This document shows positions 9,107-18,306 of a DNA stretch of 64,000 nucleotides, one piece after another. Origin of the DNA: Chloroflexota bacterium (GTDB lineage: Bacteria > Chloroflexota > UBA6077 > CF-72). Within the stretch, counting starts at the first letter, position 1; each line of letters starts with the position of its first letter. Below the pieces are notes generated by a model that ran no database searches, was not told where the DNA came from, and was given only the letters and a program-made list of their open reading frames with translations. The position numbers were made by a program, and so were the translations under genes. Location: NCBI GenBank assembly GCA_019239775.1, contig JAFAZN010000363.1, forward strand, positions 1 through 64,000, read 5' to 3'.

Positions 9107-10117
9107 TCACTTCAAGGATTCCAAATACGCCACGAGCACGTCCAGTTCGTGGTCGTTCAAGCCGAGATTGGGCATGATCGAGCCGGGCTTGACCCCGGGC
9201 GGGTCCTTGAGCCAGGTGCGCAAGCCGTCGGGCGTGTTGTCGAGCACGCTTCCAGCAATGACGCCCCGACTGGCAACGTGCGTCAAATTCGGCCCAACCT
9301 TGCCTTGAGCTGGCGTCCCGTTGATGGTGTGGCATGCCGCGCACCCGCGTGTTTGAAACAGCTGTCCACCCTCGGCCGCCGTGGGATCTGTCGGCGTCAC
9401 GGCTGGCGCCTGCTGGGAGGTCAGCCACGCCTGGAAATCCGTAGGCGTCTGGACGATGGCCTTTTCACGCATGTTGCCATGCGAGTAGCCGCACAACTGA
9501 TAGCACTGTCCTGGGAACTCGCCAACCGCGTCGGGCTTCATCCAGATGTAATTGGTATGGCCCGGAAATGCGTCGCGTTTCCCGCCAAGCGCTGGGACCC
9601 AGAACGAATGGATCACGTCGTCTGAGTGCAGCACCAGGTTGACCGTCTGGCCCACCGGCAGGTGCAGCTCGTTGGCTGTGAGCACGTTGCCGTCGAGATA
9701 GCCAAACTCCCACCAGAACTGGTGCCCAGTCACGTCAATATTGATCGAGCCTGGCGGTGCAGGTGCCTGGGTACTGAAGATCACCGGCAGCGTGAAGAAC
9801 AGGATGGCGCCGACGACCAGGACTGGACCCGTCGTCCACAGCACCTCGATGATGGTGCTGCCATGGATCTGGGGCGGCAACGGATCACCCGCCCGGCGGC
9901 GGTAGCGGATCGCCGTCGCCACCAGCACAATTTCGACGACCCCGCCAATGATGACGCCCAGAACGATGGTCAGGATGAAGAGGTTCAGCCCCTCGTTTGC
10001 GTAATCGGACCGAGGATTGAACGCCGTCTGCGGGTTAAAGCTCGTATCGGTGACGCACGCGCTGCTGAGCAACGCGAGCGCCGCCGCGACGGTCAACAAG
10101 CGGGCACATCGAGCCAT
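9107..10117 (-). CDS. ctaC: Cytochrome c oxidase subunit II fused to cytochrome c domain (lipobox-like N-terminus)
   Basis: CuA motif GQCYQLCGYSHGNM, haem c motif GCAACHTI; start taken at MARCARLLTVAAALALLSSAC. Confidence 0.94.
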   Translation of the reverse strand: MARCARLLTVAAALALLSSACVTDTSFNPQTAFNPRSDYANEGLNLFILTIVLGVIIGGVVEIVLVATAIRYRRRAGDPLPPQIHGSTIIEVLWTTGPVLVVGAILFFTLPVIFSTQAPAPPGSINIDVTGHQFWWEFGYLDGNVLTANELHLPVGQTVNLVLHSDDVIHSFWVPALGGKRDAFPGHTNYIWMKPDAVGEFPGQCYQLCGYSHGNMREKAIVQTPTDFQAWLTSQQAPAVTPTDPTAAEGGQLFQTRGCAACHTINGTPAQGKVGPNLTHVASRGVIAGSVLDNTPDGLRTWLKDPPGVKPGSIMPNLGLNDHELDVLVAYLESLK

Positions 10118-10128
10118 CGAGACCTGAA

Positions 10129-10740
10129 ATGAGCATAGCAGCGGATGCGCTGACGACGCTTGTGGACGACGTGCTGGCCTGTCGCAAGTGTGAGCTGGCG
10201 GGTCTGTTGGCCGCCGCAAACCCGATTCGCCCGGCGGTGCTGGAGGACGCCCGCGTGGTGCTGATCGGACAGGCGCCCGGACCGGTCACCGATCGCAAGG
10301 GGTACCACTTCGCCGGGCCCGCGGGCACCTTCCTGTCACTCTGGCTGGACCGCGCGGGCTTTCCGCCGAACTACTTCCGCGAACATGTCTATCTGACTTC
10401 GCTAACCCGTTGTTTTCCGGGCAAGTCACCGTCGGGCAACGGCGACCGCCCACCCTCACGAAGCGAAGTTGCACTGTGCCGTCCGTACCTCGACCGTGAA
10501 CTCGCCCTGTTGCAACCAAAGTTGGTGATCCTCGTCGGGAAGATGGCAATTGACACCTTCCTTGGAAAGAAACCTCTGACCGAAACAGTGGGCAAGGTCT
10601 ACGAGCACGAAGGCAGAGCCTTGCTGCCATTGCCGCATGCGAGCGGCGTCTCGCGTTGGCTCAACGCGCCCGAGAACCGTGCGCTGCTCGATCAGGCACT
10701 AACGGAACTGAGTCACCTACGAGTCGCCCTGGGCCTTTGA
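10129..10740 (+). CDS. Uracil-DNA glycosylase superfamily protein
   Basis: CRKCELAGLLA, GQAPGPVTDRKGYHFAGPAGTFL, YLTSLTRCFPGKSPSGNGDR; C-terminal PHASGVSRW. Confidence 0.85.
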   Translation: MSIAADALTTLVDDVLACRKCELAGLLAAANPIRPAVLEDARVVLIGQAPGPVTDRKGYHFAGPAGTFLSLWLDRAGFPPNYFREHVYLTSLTRCFPGKSPSGNGDRPPSRSEVALCRPYLDRELALLQPKLVILVGKMAIDTFLGKKPLTETVGKVYEHEGRALLPLPHASGVSRWLNAPENRALLDQALTELSHLRVALGL

Positions 10741-10820
10741 GTCCGCCACCTCAAGTGCGCGGTGGTGGCTCCGGCCACGGCTCTTTCCCAACAGGGCCCC
10801 CTCCGGGGAAGAATGACCTT

Positions 10821-11528
10821 GTGTGGTTGGGCCACCGCGTCTCGGTTGTCTTCCCTGCCTTCAACGAGGAGGCTGGCATCGCCCAGGCCGTGGCCGACTT
10901 CGGAGCCATCGAGGCCGTCGACGAGGTGCTGGTGATCGACAACAACTCGCGCGATGCCACCGCCAGTCGCGCAACCGCGGCGGGCGCCCGCGTTGTCTGC
11001 GAGCAACGTCAAGGCTACGGCCATGCCCTGCGACGTGGCCTCGCTGAGGCGCAGGGTGAATATGTCGTGCTCGCGGAGCCGGACGGCACCTTCATGGGCA
11101 AGGACGTCCTGAAGCTCCTGGCCTATGCCGACGATTTCGACCTGGTGCTCGGCACGCGCACCACGCGCGAGCTCATCTGGCACGGCGCCAACATGGGCTG
11201 GCAGCTGCGCTGGGGCAATTGGGCCGTCGCCAAACTGCTGCAGGTGCTCTTCGGCGGTCCGTCGCTTTCGGACTGCGGCTGCACGCTTCGACTGATCCGC
11301 CGCTCCGCAGCCGAACGCATGCTGCCGCGCTTTACGGTTGGCGGCTCGCACTTTCTGCCCGAAATGGTCTGCCTGGCGCTGCTCTCACGAGCGCGCCTGG
11401 TCGAGGTGCCGGTGAACTACCGCACCCGCGTAGGTCATTCCAAGATCACCGGCTCACTGTCCACGGCGGTCCGCGTTGGCGCCCACATGGTCGGGATCAT
11501 CCTGCGCTACCGCATCTTCGGACGATGA
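10821..11528 (+). CDS. Glycosyltransferase family 2
   Basis: VSVVFPAFNEEAGI..DEVLVIDNNSRDAT..EPDGTFMGKDVLKLL..GTRTTREL; GTG 10821 chosen because the longer ORF overlaps the UDG gene. Confidence 0.88.
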   Translation: MWLGHRVSVVFPAFNEEAGIAQAVADFGAIEAVDEVLVIDNNSRDATASRATAAGARVVCEQRQGYGHALRRGLAEAQGEYVVLAEPDGTFMGKDVLKLLAYADDFDLVLGTRTTRELIWHGANMGWQLRWGNWAVAKLLQVLFGGPSLSDCGCTLRLIRRSAAERMLPRFTVGGSHFLPEMVCLALLSRARLVEVPVNYRTRVGHSKITGSLSTAVRVGAHMVGIILRYRIFGR

Positions 11529-13249
11529 CCGCCGTCCTTCGAACGGAAACCCCACAGACCCGTGCCCTGTCTTCTGGTGCGATGGGCGTCGGGCGTTTGG
11601 GACTTGCGCTGGCCATCGGCGGGGCCGTGATGTACCTCGCGCTGGTCACAGCGCAGCTGAATCGCCCGCTGATGTACGACGATGCGAACTTCGCCCTCGC
11701 TGCGCGAGCCGTCGCCGACACAGGCCTGCCGTTTGGCAACCAGGGCTGGATGAGCGAGCGCGGCGACCTGACCCAGCGCGAGCAGTGGGCGTTGTGGCAT
11801 CCACCGCTGTACATCTACGCGCTCGGTGCCTTCGCCAGGGTCGGCGGTTGGACGCCGCCGGTGCTGCGCGGCCTCGGCATCCTGGGCGGCCTCGCAACGC
11901 TGCTATTGACCTGGCTGCTCGCGCGTGACCTGACGCGTGGCCCACCTCCGACGAGGGACCTCGCAGGCGGTCTCGCGGTCGCGGTCGTCGCGGTGTGCCC
12001 ACTGGTGGTCCAGAGCACCTTGATCCTGGACATCGACTTCAGCGTGCTGCTGCCACTGTCGCTGCTGTTCCTGTGGCTGTATCCCCGTCTGCAGGATCGA
12101 GGCTGGTTCTGGCTCACGCCGCTGTTTGCGCTGCTGCTCTGGGCCAAGATGACCAACCCCATCACACTCATCGCGGTGCTCGGGACGTGGCAGGTGCTGC
12201 GCGGTCGTTTTCTTCGCGCAGTTGTCCACGTGATTGGCATTGGAGGCGTCGGTGCGCTGCTGGCCGCCGCTTTCTGGATTGCGATCGGCACCTGGCTGCG
12301 CTTCCCCCTGGACATGCCCTTTGGCGTGAACCTCATCGAAGCCCAGGATTCGGCCGACGTCGCTCGGCGCGCCTATGTGAGCGCTGGTGCGTTCATCGAA
12401 GGCCTGCAGCCGACAGTGATCTGGCTCGGCCCCGGCCTCGTCACGCTTGGCCTGCTCGGCGCGGGCGCACGCCTGGCTGGCCTCGCTCGCCTGTGGCAGA
12501 TGCGTCGGGTCGACCTGTTGATCGGCGTAACGATTCTCCTGGTTCTGCTGTACGTCAACAAGAGCGCGGGGTGGTTTCCCAAGTACCAGGTCCCGCTAGC
12601 CCCGCTGCTAGCCTGCATGGCCGCTCCTGTCGTGGCCGGGCTCGCCGTTTCACGCCTGCGCGTCGCCGCGATCGCGCTCACCGCATCCGCTCTCCTGAGT
12701 GGCGGCATCAGCTTATGGTTAGTGCGCGATCAGTGGGCGCTCGAGCGCACGTGGGCCATCGCGCCGGCGGCAGCCGCATCACTTCTGGGCGTGCTGGTTG
12801 TCGCGACGCTGGTGGGCATATCGCTGCGCGCGCCGGCTATCACGGGGTGCATGGCCGTTGTGGGTTTGGCCCTCGGTTGGTCGCTGGCGGTTGACGTCGT
12901 ACAGGTCGCCGCGCCCTATCAGACCGATTACTGGTACGGCACCACGGGAACCCTGGAAGCCGCCGCGTGGGTGGACGCACACCTCGCACCGAATGACACC
13001 TATGTGTCCTCCAAGGAGGTAGCAATCCGCTCGAACGCCCAGCGTTATGTCGACCAGGACAACCTGGTGTATCTGCTCAGCATTGGCCGGCCGTTCGAAT
13101 CGACGTGGTTGGGCGAGCCGCTCCACGCGCTCGTTATCTGGGAGCGCGACCCGTACATTGCGGATCTCATGGGGCGAACGATTCCGCACTCACAGTTCGC
13201 AGAGGTGGCGCGGTTCGGCGACTATGCGATCTACGCGGCGTCGTCGTAG
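11525..13249 (+). CDS. ArnT/PMT-like (GT39-type) polytopic glycosyltransferase
   Basis: MTAVLRTETPQTRAL..LMYDDANFALAARAVADTGLPF..WALWHPPLYIYALGAFARVGG; ATGA overlap with upstream GT2. Confidence 0.82.
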   Translation: MTAVLRTETPQTRALSSGAMGVGRLGLALAIGGAVMYLALVTAQLNRPLMYDDANFALAARAVADTGLPFGNQGWMSERGDLTQREQWALWHPPLYIYALGAFARVGGWTPPVLRGLGILGGLATLLLTWLLARDLTRGPPPTRDLAGGLAVAVVAVCPLVVQSTLILDIDFSVLLPLSLLFLWLYPRLQDRGWFWLTPLFALLLWAKMTNPITLIAVLGTWQVLRGRFLRAVVHVIGIGGVGALLAAAFWIAIGTWLRFPLDMPFGVNLIEAQDSADVARRAYVSAGAFIEGLQPTVIWLGPGLVTLGLLGAGARLAGLARLWQMRRVDLLIGVTILLVLLYVNKSAGWFPKYQVPLAPLLACMAAPVVAGLAVSRLRVAAIALTASALLSGGISLWLVRDQWALERTWAIAPAAAASLLGVLVVATLVGISLRAPAITGCMAVVGLALGWSLAVDVVQVAAPYQTDYWYGTTGTLEAAAWVDAHLAPNDTYVSSKEVAIRSNAQRYVDQDNLVYLLSIGRPFESTWLGEPLHALVIWERDPYIADLMGRTIPHSQFAEVARFGDYAIYAASS

Positions 13250-13854
13250 CCGCTCAGGTATGGCACGAGCAACTGTAACCAACTGTCGAGCACCGCTCGG
13301 CGGTCCTCGGCGTTCTGGTACCAGTGCGCGGGATCACGCCCGGGCGTCGCGTCGGAGTAAGCCACCATCTCCAGGCTGATGCCCGCCGGCTGCAGGACCT
13401 CTGAGAGCTGGCGCTGGACGATGCGCGAGCCGATCCCGCCACCGCCAACAACCATCACCGAGTGCGCCCCGTCCGCCTGGATCGCGGGCAGGGCAGCTTG
13501 TGCCTGCTGGCCGCCTTGCGTGGAGGGCGCTCGCACGATGCGCAGGCGATCGGCGGGGGTTGGTGCTGGCGAAGCCAAACCCAATCGCACGAAGTCGGAC
13601 CAGTACGCGACCAACGCGTGCGTCTTGACTGGCGCCTCGACGATCACCACGTCGCGCACGAGGCCCTGTTGGCGCCAGGCTTCGGCCGCGGGCACCGCAC
13701 CCGTGCCTGTGCCTTCGAGCACAAGCGCAACGTCGGCAGGCACCAGGGGATCGCTAACGGCCAGGCTGGTACCGAGCAGCGGCAGCCATACTGCCGCCGC
13801 AAGCACCAGCGCGCCAACGACCACGACCGGTATCACTACAAGTAGCCGAAGCAC
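13231..13854 (-). CDS. YdcF/SanA-like (DUF218-type) membrane-anchored protein
   Basis: 207 aa; single N-terminal TM then Rossmann-like segments (ADVALVLEGTGTGAVPAAEAW..HSVMVVGGGGIGSRI). Confidence 0.5.
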   Translation of the reverse strand: MLRLLVVIPVVVVGALVLAAAVWLPLLGTSLAVSDPLVPADVALVLEGTGTGAVPAAEAWRQQGLVRDVVIVEAPVKTHALVAYWSDFVRLGLASPAPTPADRLRIVRAPSTQGGQQAQAALPAIQADGAHSVMVVGGGGIGSRIVQRQLSEVLQPAGISLEMVAYSDATPGRDPAHWYQNAEDRRAVLDSWLQLLVPYLSGYDDAA

Positions 13855-13954
13855 CAGGTAAAAACCCCCAGACCAAGAATAGGGAGATTCCCCCGGGCGA
13901 TATCGGGGCGATGGCCGTCTTCAGGTGCAGCGACCTTCCCGTACGCTCGCATTA

Positions 13955-14701
13955 ATGACCACCACTGCGCCCAGTGCTACGCCGCAGGCAACCGCATCGG
14001 TGCCGACGGCGCGTCAATTCATCCGCTATCTCTTCTATAAGGTCAGGCCGAGCTGGCGGCAGGATCTGGGGCCTGGGCACCACTCCGAACAGCATGCCGA
14101 GTTGGCGCGGGTGCTACAGCAGTTCAAGGAGCGAATGGCCGTCCTGCGCGCCTACAGCACCCTCGGAACACGCGGCGATGCCGATTTCATGTTGTGGATG
14201 GTCAGCGAGCGTCTCGAGGATTTCCAGGAGCTGCAGTCCGCCATGCTCGCGACGACGATGGGCCGCCACCTGGAGACGCCTTACTCGTTTCTGGCCATGA
14301 CGCGGCGGTCGCAGTACGTCGATAAGCACGTGCACGAAGACGGCGATGGCGAGGGGCGGCGCACTCAGATTCGACCCACCAATCGCAAGTACCTGTTCGT
14401 GTACCCGATGGTCAAAAAGCGGCCGTGGTATCGCCTCAGCCACGAAGAGCGCCAGGCGGCCATGGACGAGCACATTCGCGTTGGCCACGAGTTTCCTCGG
14501 GTCAAGATCAACACGAGCTATTCGTTTGGGCTGGATGACCAGGAGTTCGTGGTTGCTTTCGAGACGGACTACCCGGGCGACTTCCTGGACCTCGTCGAGC
14601 GCCTCCGCGGTGGCGAAGCCAGCGCCTGGACCGAGCGCGAAACGCCGATTTTCACCTGCATCGCCGGCGGCTTCGACGAGGTGCTGGAGCTGGTGCGTTG
14701 A
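13955..14701 (+). CDS. hemQ: HemQ coproheme decarboxylase (chlorite dismutase-like family)
   Basis: YLFYKVRPSWRQ..TLGTRGDADFMLWMVSE..YLFVYPMVKKRPWYRLSHEERQAAMDEHIRVGHEFPRVKINTSYSFGLDDQEFVVAFETDYPGDFLDLVERLR; start of haem operon. Confidence 0.93.
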   Translation: MTTTAPSATPQATASVPTARQFIRYLFYKVRPSWRQDLGPGHHSEQHAELARVLQQFKERMAVLRAYSTLGTRGDADFMLWMVSERLEDFQELQSAMLATTMGRHLETPYSFLAMTRRSQYVDKHVHEDGDGEGRRTQIRPTNRKYLFVYPMVKKRPWYRLSHEERQAAMDEHIRVGHEFPRVKINTSYSFGLDDQEFVVAFETDYPGDFLDLVERLRGGEASAWTERETPIFTCIAGGFDEVLELVR

Positions 14702-15765
14702 CCGCGACCGGGCTTTCGACGATGACCGGCGCCGAGCGCATGCGCGCCGCATGCCGTCTTCAGCCAGTTGATGCCACCCCGGTGTGGTTCATGCGCCAGG
14801 CCGGCCGCACGCTCGCGCGCTACCGCGCGTTACGCGAGCAGTACCCGATCCTGACCCTAGCCAAAACGCCTGAACTGTGCTCGCGCATCACCCTCATGCC
14901 AATTGAGGAGCTTGGCGTAGACGGGGCAGTGCTTTTCGCGGACATCATGTTGCCCCTGGAGCCGATGGGCGTCTCGCTCGAGATCCAACCGGACCTCGGC
15001 CCGGTCATCCACGCGCCGATCCGAGACCTTTCCGCCGTCGAGCGCCTGCGCCCACTCGAGCCGTCTGAGGGAGTGCCTTTCGTCCTTCAAACGATCCGCG
15101 GACTTCGCTCGGAGCTTTCGGACGGCCGCGCGGCAATTATCGGCTTCAGCGGTGCGCCCTTCACGCTGGCGTGCTATCTCATCGAAGGTCGTCCTTCGCG
15201 CGACTACGCCCGCGCAAAAGCGCTCATGTTCGGGCAGCCGACCGTCTGGGCAGCACTCATGGATCGCCTCACCGACGCGATGGCCGCCTACCTGAGCGCG
15301 CAAGCAGCCGCCGGCGCCGACGTCCTGCAAGTCTTCGACAGCTGGATTGGCTCACTTTCGCCTACCGACTACGCACGCTCTGTGTTGCCATGGATGCAAC
15401 GCCTCTTTGCTGCCCTTCGTGGAACGGGCGTGCCAACCATCTACTTTGGTACGGGCAACGCGTCGCTGCTGGAGCTCATGTCGGCCGCGGGAAGTGACCT
15501 CATGAGCGTGGACTGGCGCGTGAAACTCGACGACGCCTGGCAACGCGTCGGACATGACCGTGGCGTCCAGGGCAACCTCGACCCGGTACGGCCGCTCGCG
15601 GGATGGGACGCGACTCAGGACGGCGCGCGTGATGTCCTGGCGCGGGCCGAAGGCCGGCCGGGGCACATTTTCAACCTCGGGCACGGGGTCATGCCCGAGA
15701 CCGACCCGGACGTGCTGAAGCGCCTGGTGGACATGGTCCATACCGAAACCGCAAAGTCAGCGTAG
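14698..15765 (+). CDS. hemE: Uroporphyrinogen decarboxylase
   Basis: TPVWFMRQAGRTLARYRALRE..ILLPLEPMG-type motif..GFSGAPFTLACYLIEGRPSRDY. Confidence 0.97.
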   Translation: MTATGLSTMTGAERMRAACRLQPVDATPVWFMRQAGRTLARYRALREQYPILTLAKTPELCSRITLMPIEELGVDGAVLFADIMLPLEPMGVSLEIQPDLGPVIHAPIRDLSAVERLRPLEPSEGVPFVLQTIRGLRSELSDGRAAIIGFSGAPFTLACYLIEGRPSRDYARAKALMFGQPTVWAALMDRLTDAMAAYLSAQAAAGADVLQVFDSWIGSLSPTDYARSVLPWMQRLFAALRGTGVPTIYFGTGNASLLELMSAAGSDLMSVDWRVKLDDAWQRVGHDRGVQGNLDPVRPLAGWDATQDGARDVLARAEGRPGHIFNLGHGVMPETDPDVLKRLVDMVHTETAKSA

Positions 15766-16709
15766 TGGTGGTCACGGGCGTGGTTCTGATGACCTACGGG
15801 TCGCCACGTAGTCTCGACGACGTGGGCGCGTACATCACGCGCGTCCGTGGCGGCCGCGAGCCAGATGCCGCGCTGCTGGCCGAGTTCCGCCGCCGCTACG
15901 AAGTCATCGGCATGTCGCCGTTGGTCGACGTCACGCAGGCCCAGGCGGCCGCGCTCGGCCAAGTGCTTGGCCGCGACTACCGAGTTGCGGCAGGCATGCG
16001 CTTCAGCGAACCGTCCGTTGCGGACGCCGTCTCAGAACTGCGATCCGAGGGTGCACAACGTCTGCTGGGCGTGATCCTGTCGCCGCAGTATTCCGACACA
16101 CTCATGGGTGGCTACCTGCAGGCTCTCGAAGCCGCTGCCGATGGCGTGGCCGTTCGGACGGTTCGCGCCTGGCACCTCAATCCCGCGTTCGTGGACGTGC
16201 TGGCCAGCCGCATTCGTGGCGCCCTCGCGGCCTTCGACGACGACTCTCGATACTCGACTCCTGTCCTGTTGACGGCGCATTCGCTGCCCAGGCGCGTCGT
16301 GGATCGCGAACCGGAGTATGTCGAGCAGCTGCGTGAGACGGCTGAAGCAATTGCCACGGCCGCGGAGCTGCCAGACGAGCAGTGGTCCTTCGTGTACCAG
16401 AGCGCTGGGCACACGCCAGAAGAGTGGCTCAAACCCGACCTACTCGAAGTCTTGCCGCAGTTGGCCGGCAGGGGCGTTCGCCAGGTCGTCGTGGCGCCCG
16501 TGCAGTTCCTGGCTGACCACCTCGAAACCCTGTACGACGTCGACGTCGCAGGACGCGAGCAAGCCTCGCAGGCCGGCATCGACAGGTTCGTGCGGGTGGA
16601 GGCGCCGAACGCTGCGCCGGACTTCATCGAGGCGCTGGCAAGCGTCGTCCGCGGCGAACTCGCCGCATGGGACAGTAGCCCAGCGCGAGTGGCATGGCTG
16701 CGCGCGTGA
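15765..16709 (+). CDS. hemH: Ferrochelatase (likely coproporphyrin ferrochelatase)
   Basis: GTG start (TAGTG overlap with hemE stop); GVVLMTYGSPRSLDDV..VLLTAHSLPRRV..VYQSAGHTPEEWLKPD..VAPVQFLADHLETLYDVD. Confidence 0.95.
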   Translation: MVVTGVVLMTYGSPRSLDDVGAYITRVRGGREPDAALLAEFRRRYEVIGMSPLVDVTQAQAAALGQVLGRDYRVAAGMRFSEPSVADAVSELRSEGAQRLLGVILSPQYSDTLMGGYLQALEAAADGVAVRTVRAWHLNPAFVDVLASRIRGALAAFDDDSRYSTPVLLTAHSLPRRVVDREPEYVEQLRETAEAIATAAELPDEQWSFVYQSAGHTPEEWLKPDLLEVLPQLAGRGVRQVVVAPVQFLADHLETLYDVDVAGREQASQAGIDRFVRVEAPNAAPDFIEALASVVRGELAAWDSSPARVAWLRA

Positions 16710-17608
16710 TCCGCATGGGAACGCGGCCAAGCCCGCTAGCCCGCGCGCAGGCAGAGCAGGTCGCGGCCCTGTTGCGCGAGCGTGTCGAGGTCGAGATCGT
16801 CCCCATTGCGACCAGCGGTGACCACAGTCAGGGCAAGAACGAGACAGGTCCTGACTGGGGCGCGGGGGTGTTCGTCAAAGAGCTCGAGGCGGCGCTCCTG
16901 CGCGAAGAAGTAGACCTCGCAGTGCACAGTCTGAAGGACGTCCCCCCGTTGATCACACCGGGTCTCGTGCTGGCGGCCATTCCAGTGCGCGGGGACCCCG
17001 CCGACGTGCTCGTCACCTCGGATGGGCGTGGACTGGAGGCGCTGGCCGCTGGCGCACGAGTCGGCACCAGTAGCGCGCGGCGCTCGGCGTTTCTCCGCGC
17101 CGCGCGGCCTGATGTGCACTTCGTGCCGATACGCGGTAACGTCGAGACGCGGCTGCGCAAGTTGGCAGACGGCGACTACGACGCGATCGTTCTCGCTCAG
17201 GCTGGCCTGCAACGTCTCGACCTGGAGGTCGCCTGCGTTGAGCTCGATCCGGAGCTCTTGCCGCCCGCGCCCGGACAGGGCGCGCTCACGCTGGAGTGCC
17301 GCGCCGGCGATCGCGACACGATCGCGCTGGTAGAGCCGCTGCACGATCCAGCGACAGCCGCCGCGGTGCGTGCCGAACGTCACCTCATGGCAAATCTCGA
17401 TGGCGGCTGCCGCCTTCCGGTCGGCGCCCTGGGCCGCCCACGGGCTGACGGCGGGCTGCACCTCCTGGGCGGGCTCGCGCGCGACGACGGCACCCTCAGC
17501 GTCGCCGACGCGCTCGGGCGGCTCGACGCACCTGAAGCCCTGGCAGACCAGCTCACCGAACGTCTGCGCATGCCGGGCGCCCCGCAACGACGAGTGATGT
17601 ACGCATGA
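16694..17608 (+). CDS. hemC: Hydroxymethylbilane synthase
   Basis: IRMGTRPSPLARAQAEQV..VDLAVHSLKDVP..RRSAFLRAARPDVHFVPIRGNVETRLRKL..APGQGALTLECR. Confidence 0.97.
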   Translation: MAARVIRMGTRPSPLARAQAEQVAALLRERVEVEIVPIATSGDHSQGKNETGPDWGAGVFVKELEAALLREEVDLAVHSLKDVPPLITPGLVLAAIPVRGDPADVLVTSDGRGLEALAAGARVGTSSARRSAFLRAARPDVHFVPIRGNVETRLRKLADGDYDAIVLAQAGLQRLDLEVACVELDPELLPPAPGQGALTLECRAGDRDTIALVEPLHDPATAAAVRAERHLMANLDGGCRLPVGALGRPRADGGLHLLGGLARDDGTLSVADALGRLDAPEALADQLTERLRMPGAPQRRVMYA

Positions 17609-18306
17609 CGCCGCTGCGCGTGCTGAACACGCGACCGCGCGAGCAAGCAGCAGAGCTGTCCGCATTGCTGCGCGTTGCTGGATTCGAAGCGGTCGAGGCA
17701 TCCGCGATTGCCATCGAACGCGCCTGGTCAGCACACGATTTCGAAGCCACGTTGAGCGCTCTGGCCTCAGGCAGTTATGCGTGCGTGGTCCTGCAGAGTG
17801 CGAACGCCGCGTGTGGACTCGAGGAGCACCTCCCTAATGCGAGTGTGGTATGCGGCGCCTCGACCGCCCGTGCACTCGACCTGGACGCTGCCGTCACACT
17901 CGAGCGCTTCAGCGCAGCTGCTGCCCTCGAGGCCATGACGCCAGTCCTGCGTGCGGGCGACCGCGTACTGGTCCCGCGCGCAGCCGAAGGCCGTGATGAG
18001 CTCGTCGATGGCCTCCGAGCCCTCGGTGTGGAGGTGGATGCGCCCGTGGCATACCGCACCGTCGCCACTGTGGACGCAGCATCGCAATTGCGCCTTGGCG
18101 GCATCGACGTTGTGACGCTGTGCAGCCCATCTGCCGTTGCGCCGATCGCGGCCGCGGTACCACGCGAAGCGTTGGTGGTGTGTATCGGGGCCACGACCGC
18201 CGACGCCGCGCGAGCGCATGGTGTGCGCGTGGATGCCGTCGCCGACCAAACCAGCATGCGCAGCCTGGTCCATGCGATCGAACGACTGGCGGGCGCGCGC
18301 GTATGA
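17605..18306 (+). CDS. hemD: Uroporphyrinogen-III synthase
   Basis: 233 aa; RVLNTRPREQAAELSALLRVAGFEAVEASAIAIE..VTLCSPSAVAPIAAAV..VCIGATTADAARAHGV; between hemC and hemA. Confidence 0.9.
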   Translation: MTPLRVLNTRPREQAAELSALLRVAGFEAVEASAIAIERAWSAHDFEATLSALASGSYACVVLQSANAACGLEEHLPNASVVCGASTARALDLDAAVTLERFSAAAALEAMTPVLRAGDRVLVPRAAEGRDELVDGLRALGVEVDAPVAYRTVATVDAASQLRLGGIDVVTLCSPSAVAPIAAAVPREALVVCIGATTADAARAHGVRVDAVADQTSMRSLVHAIERLAGARV

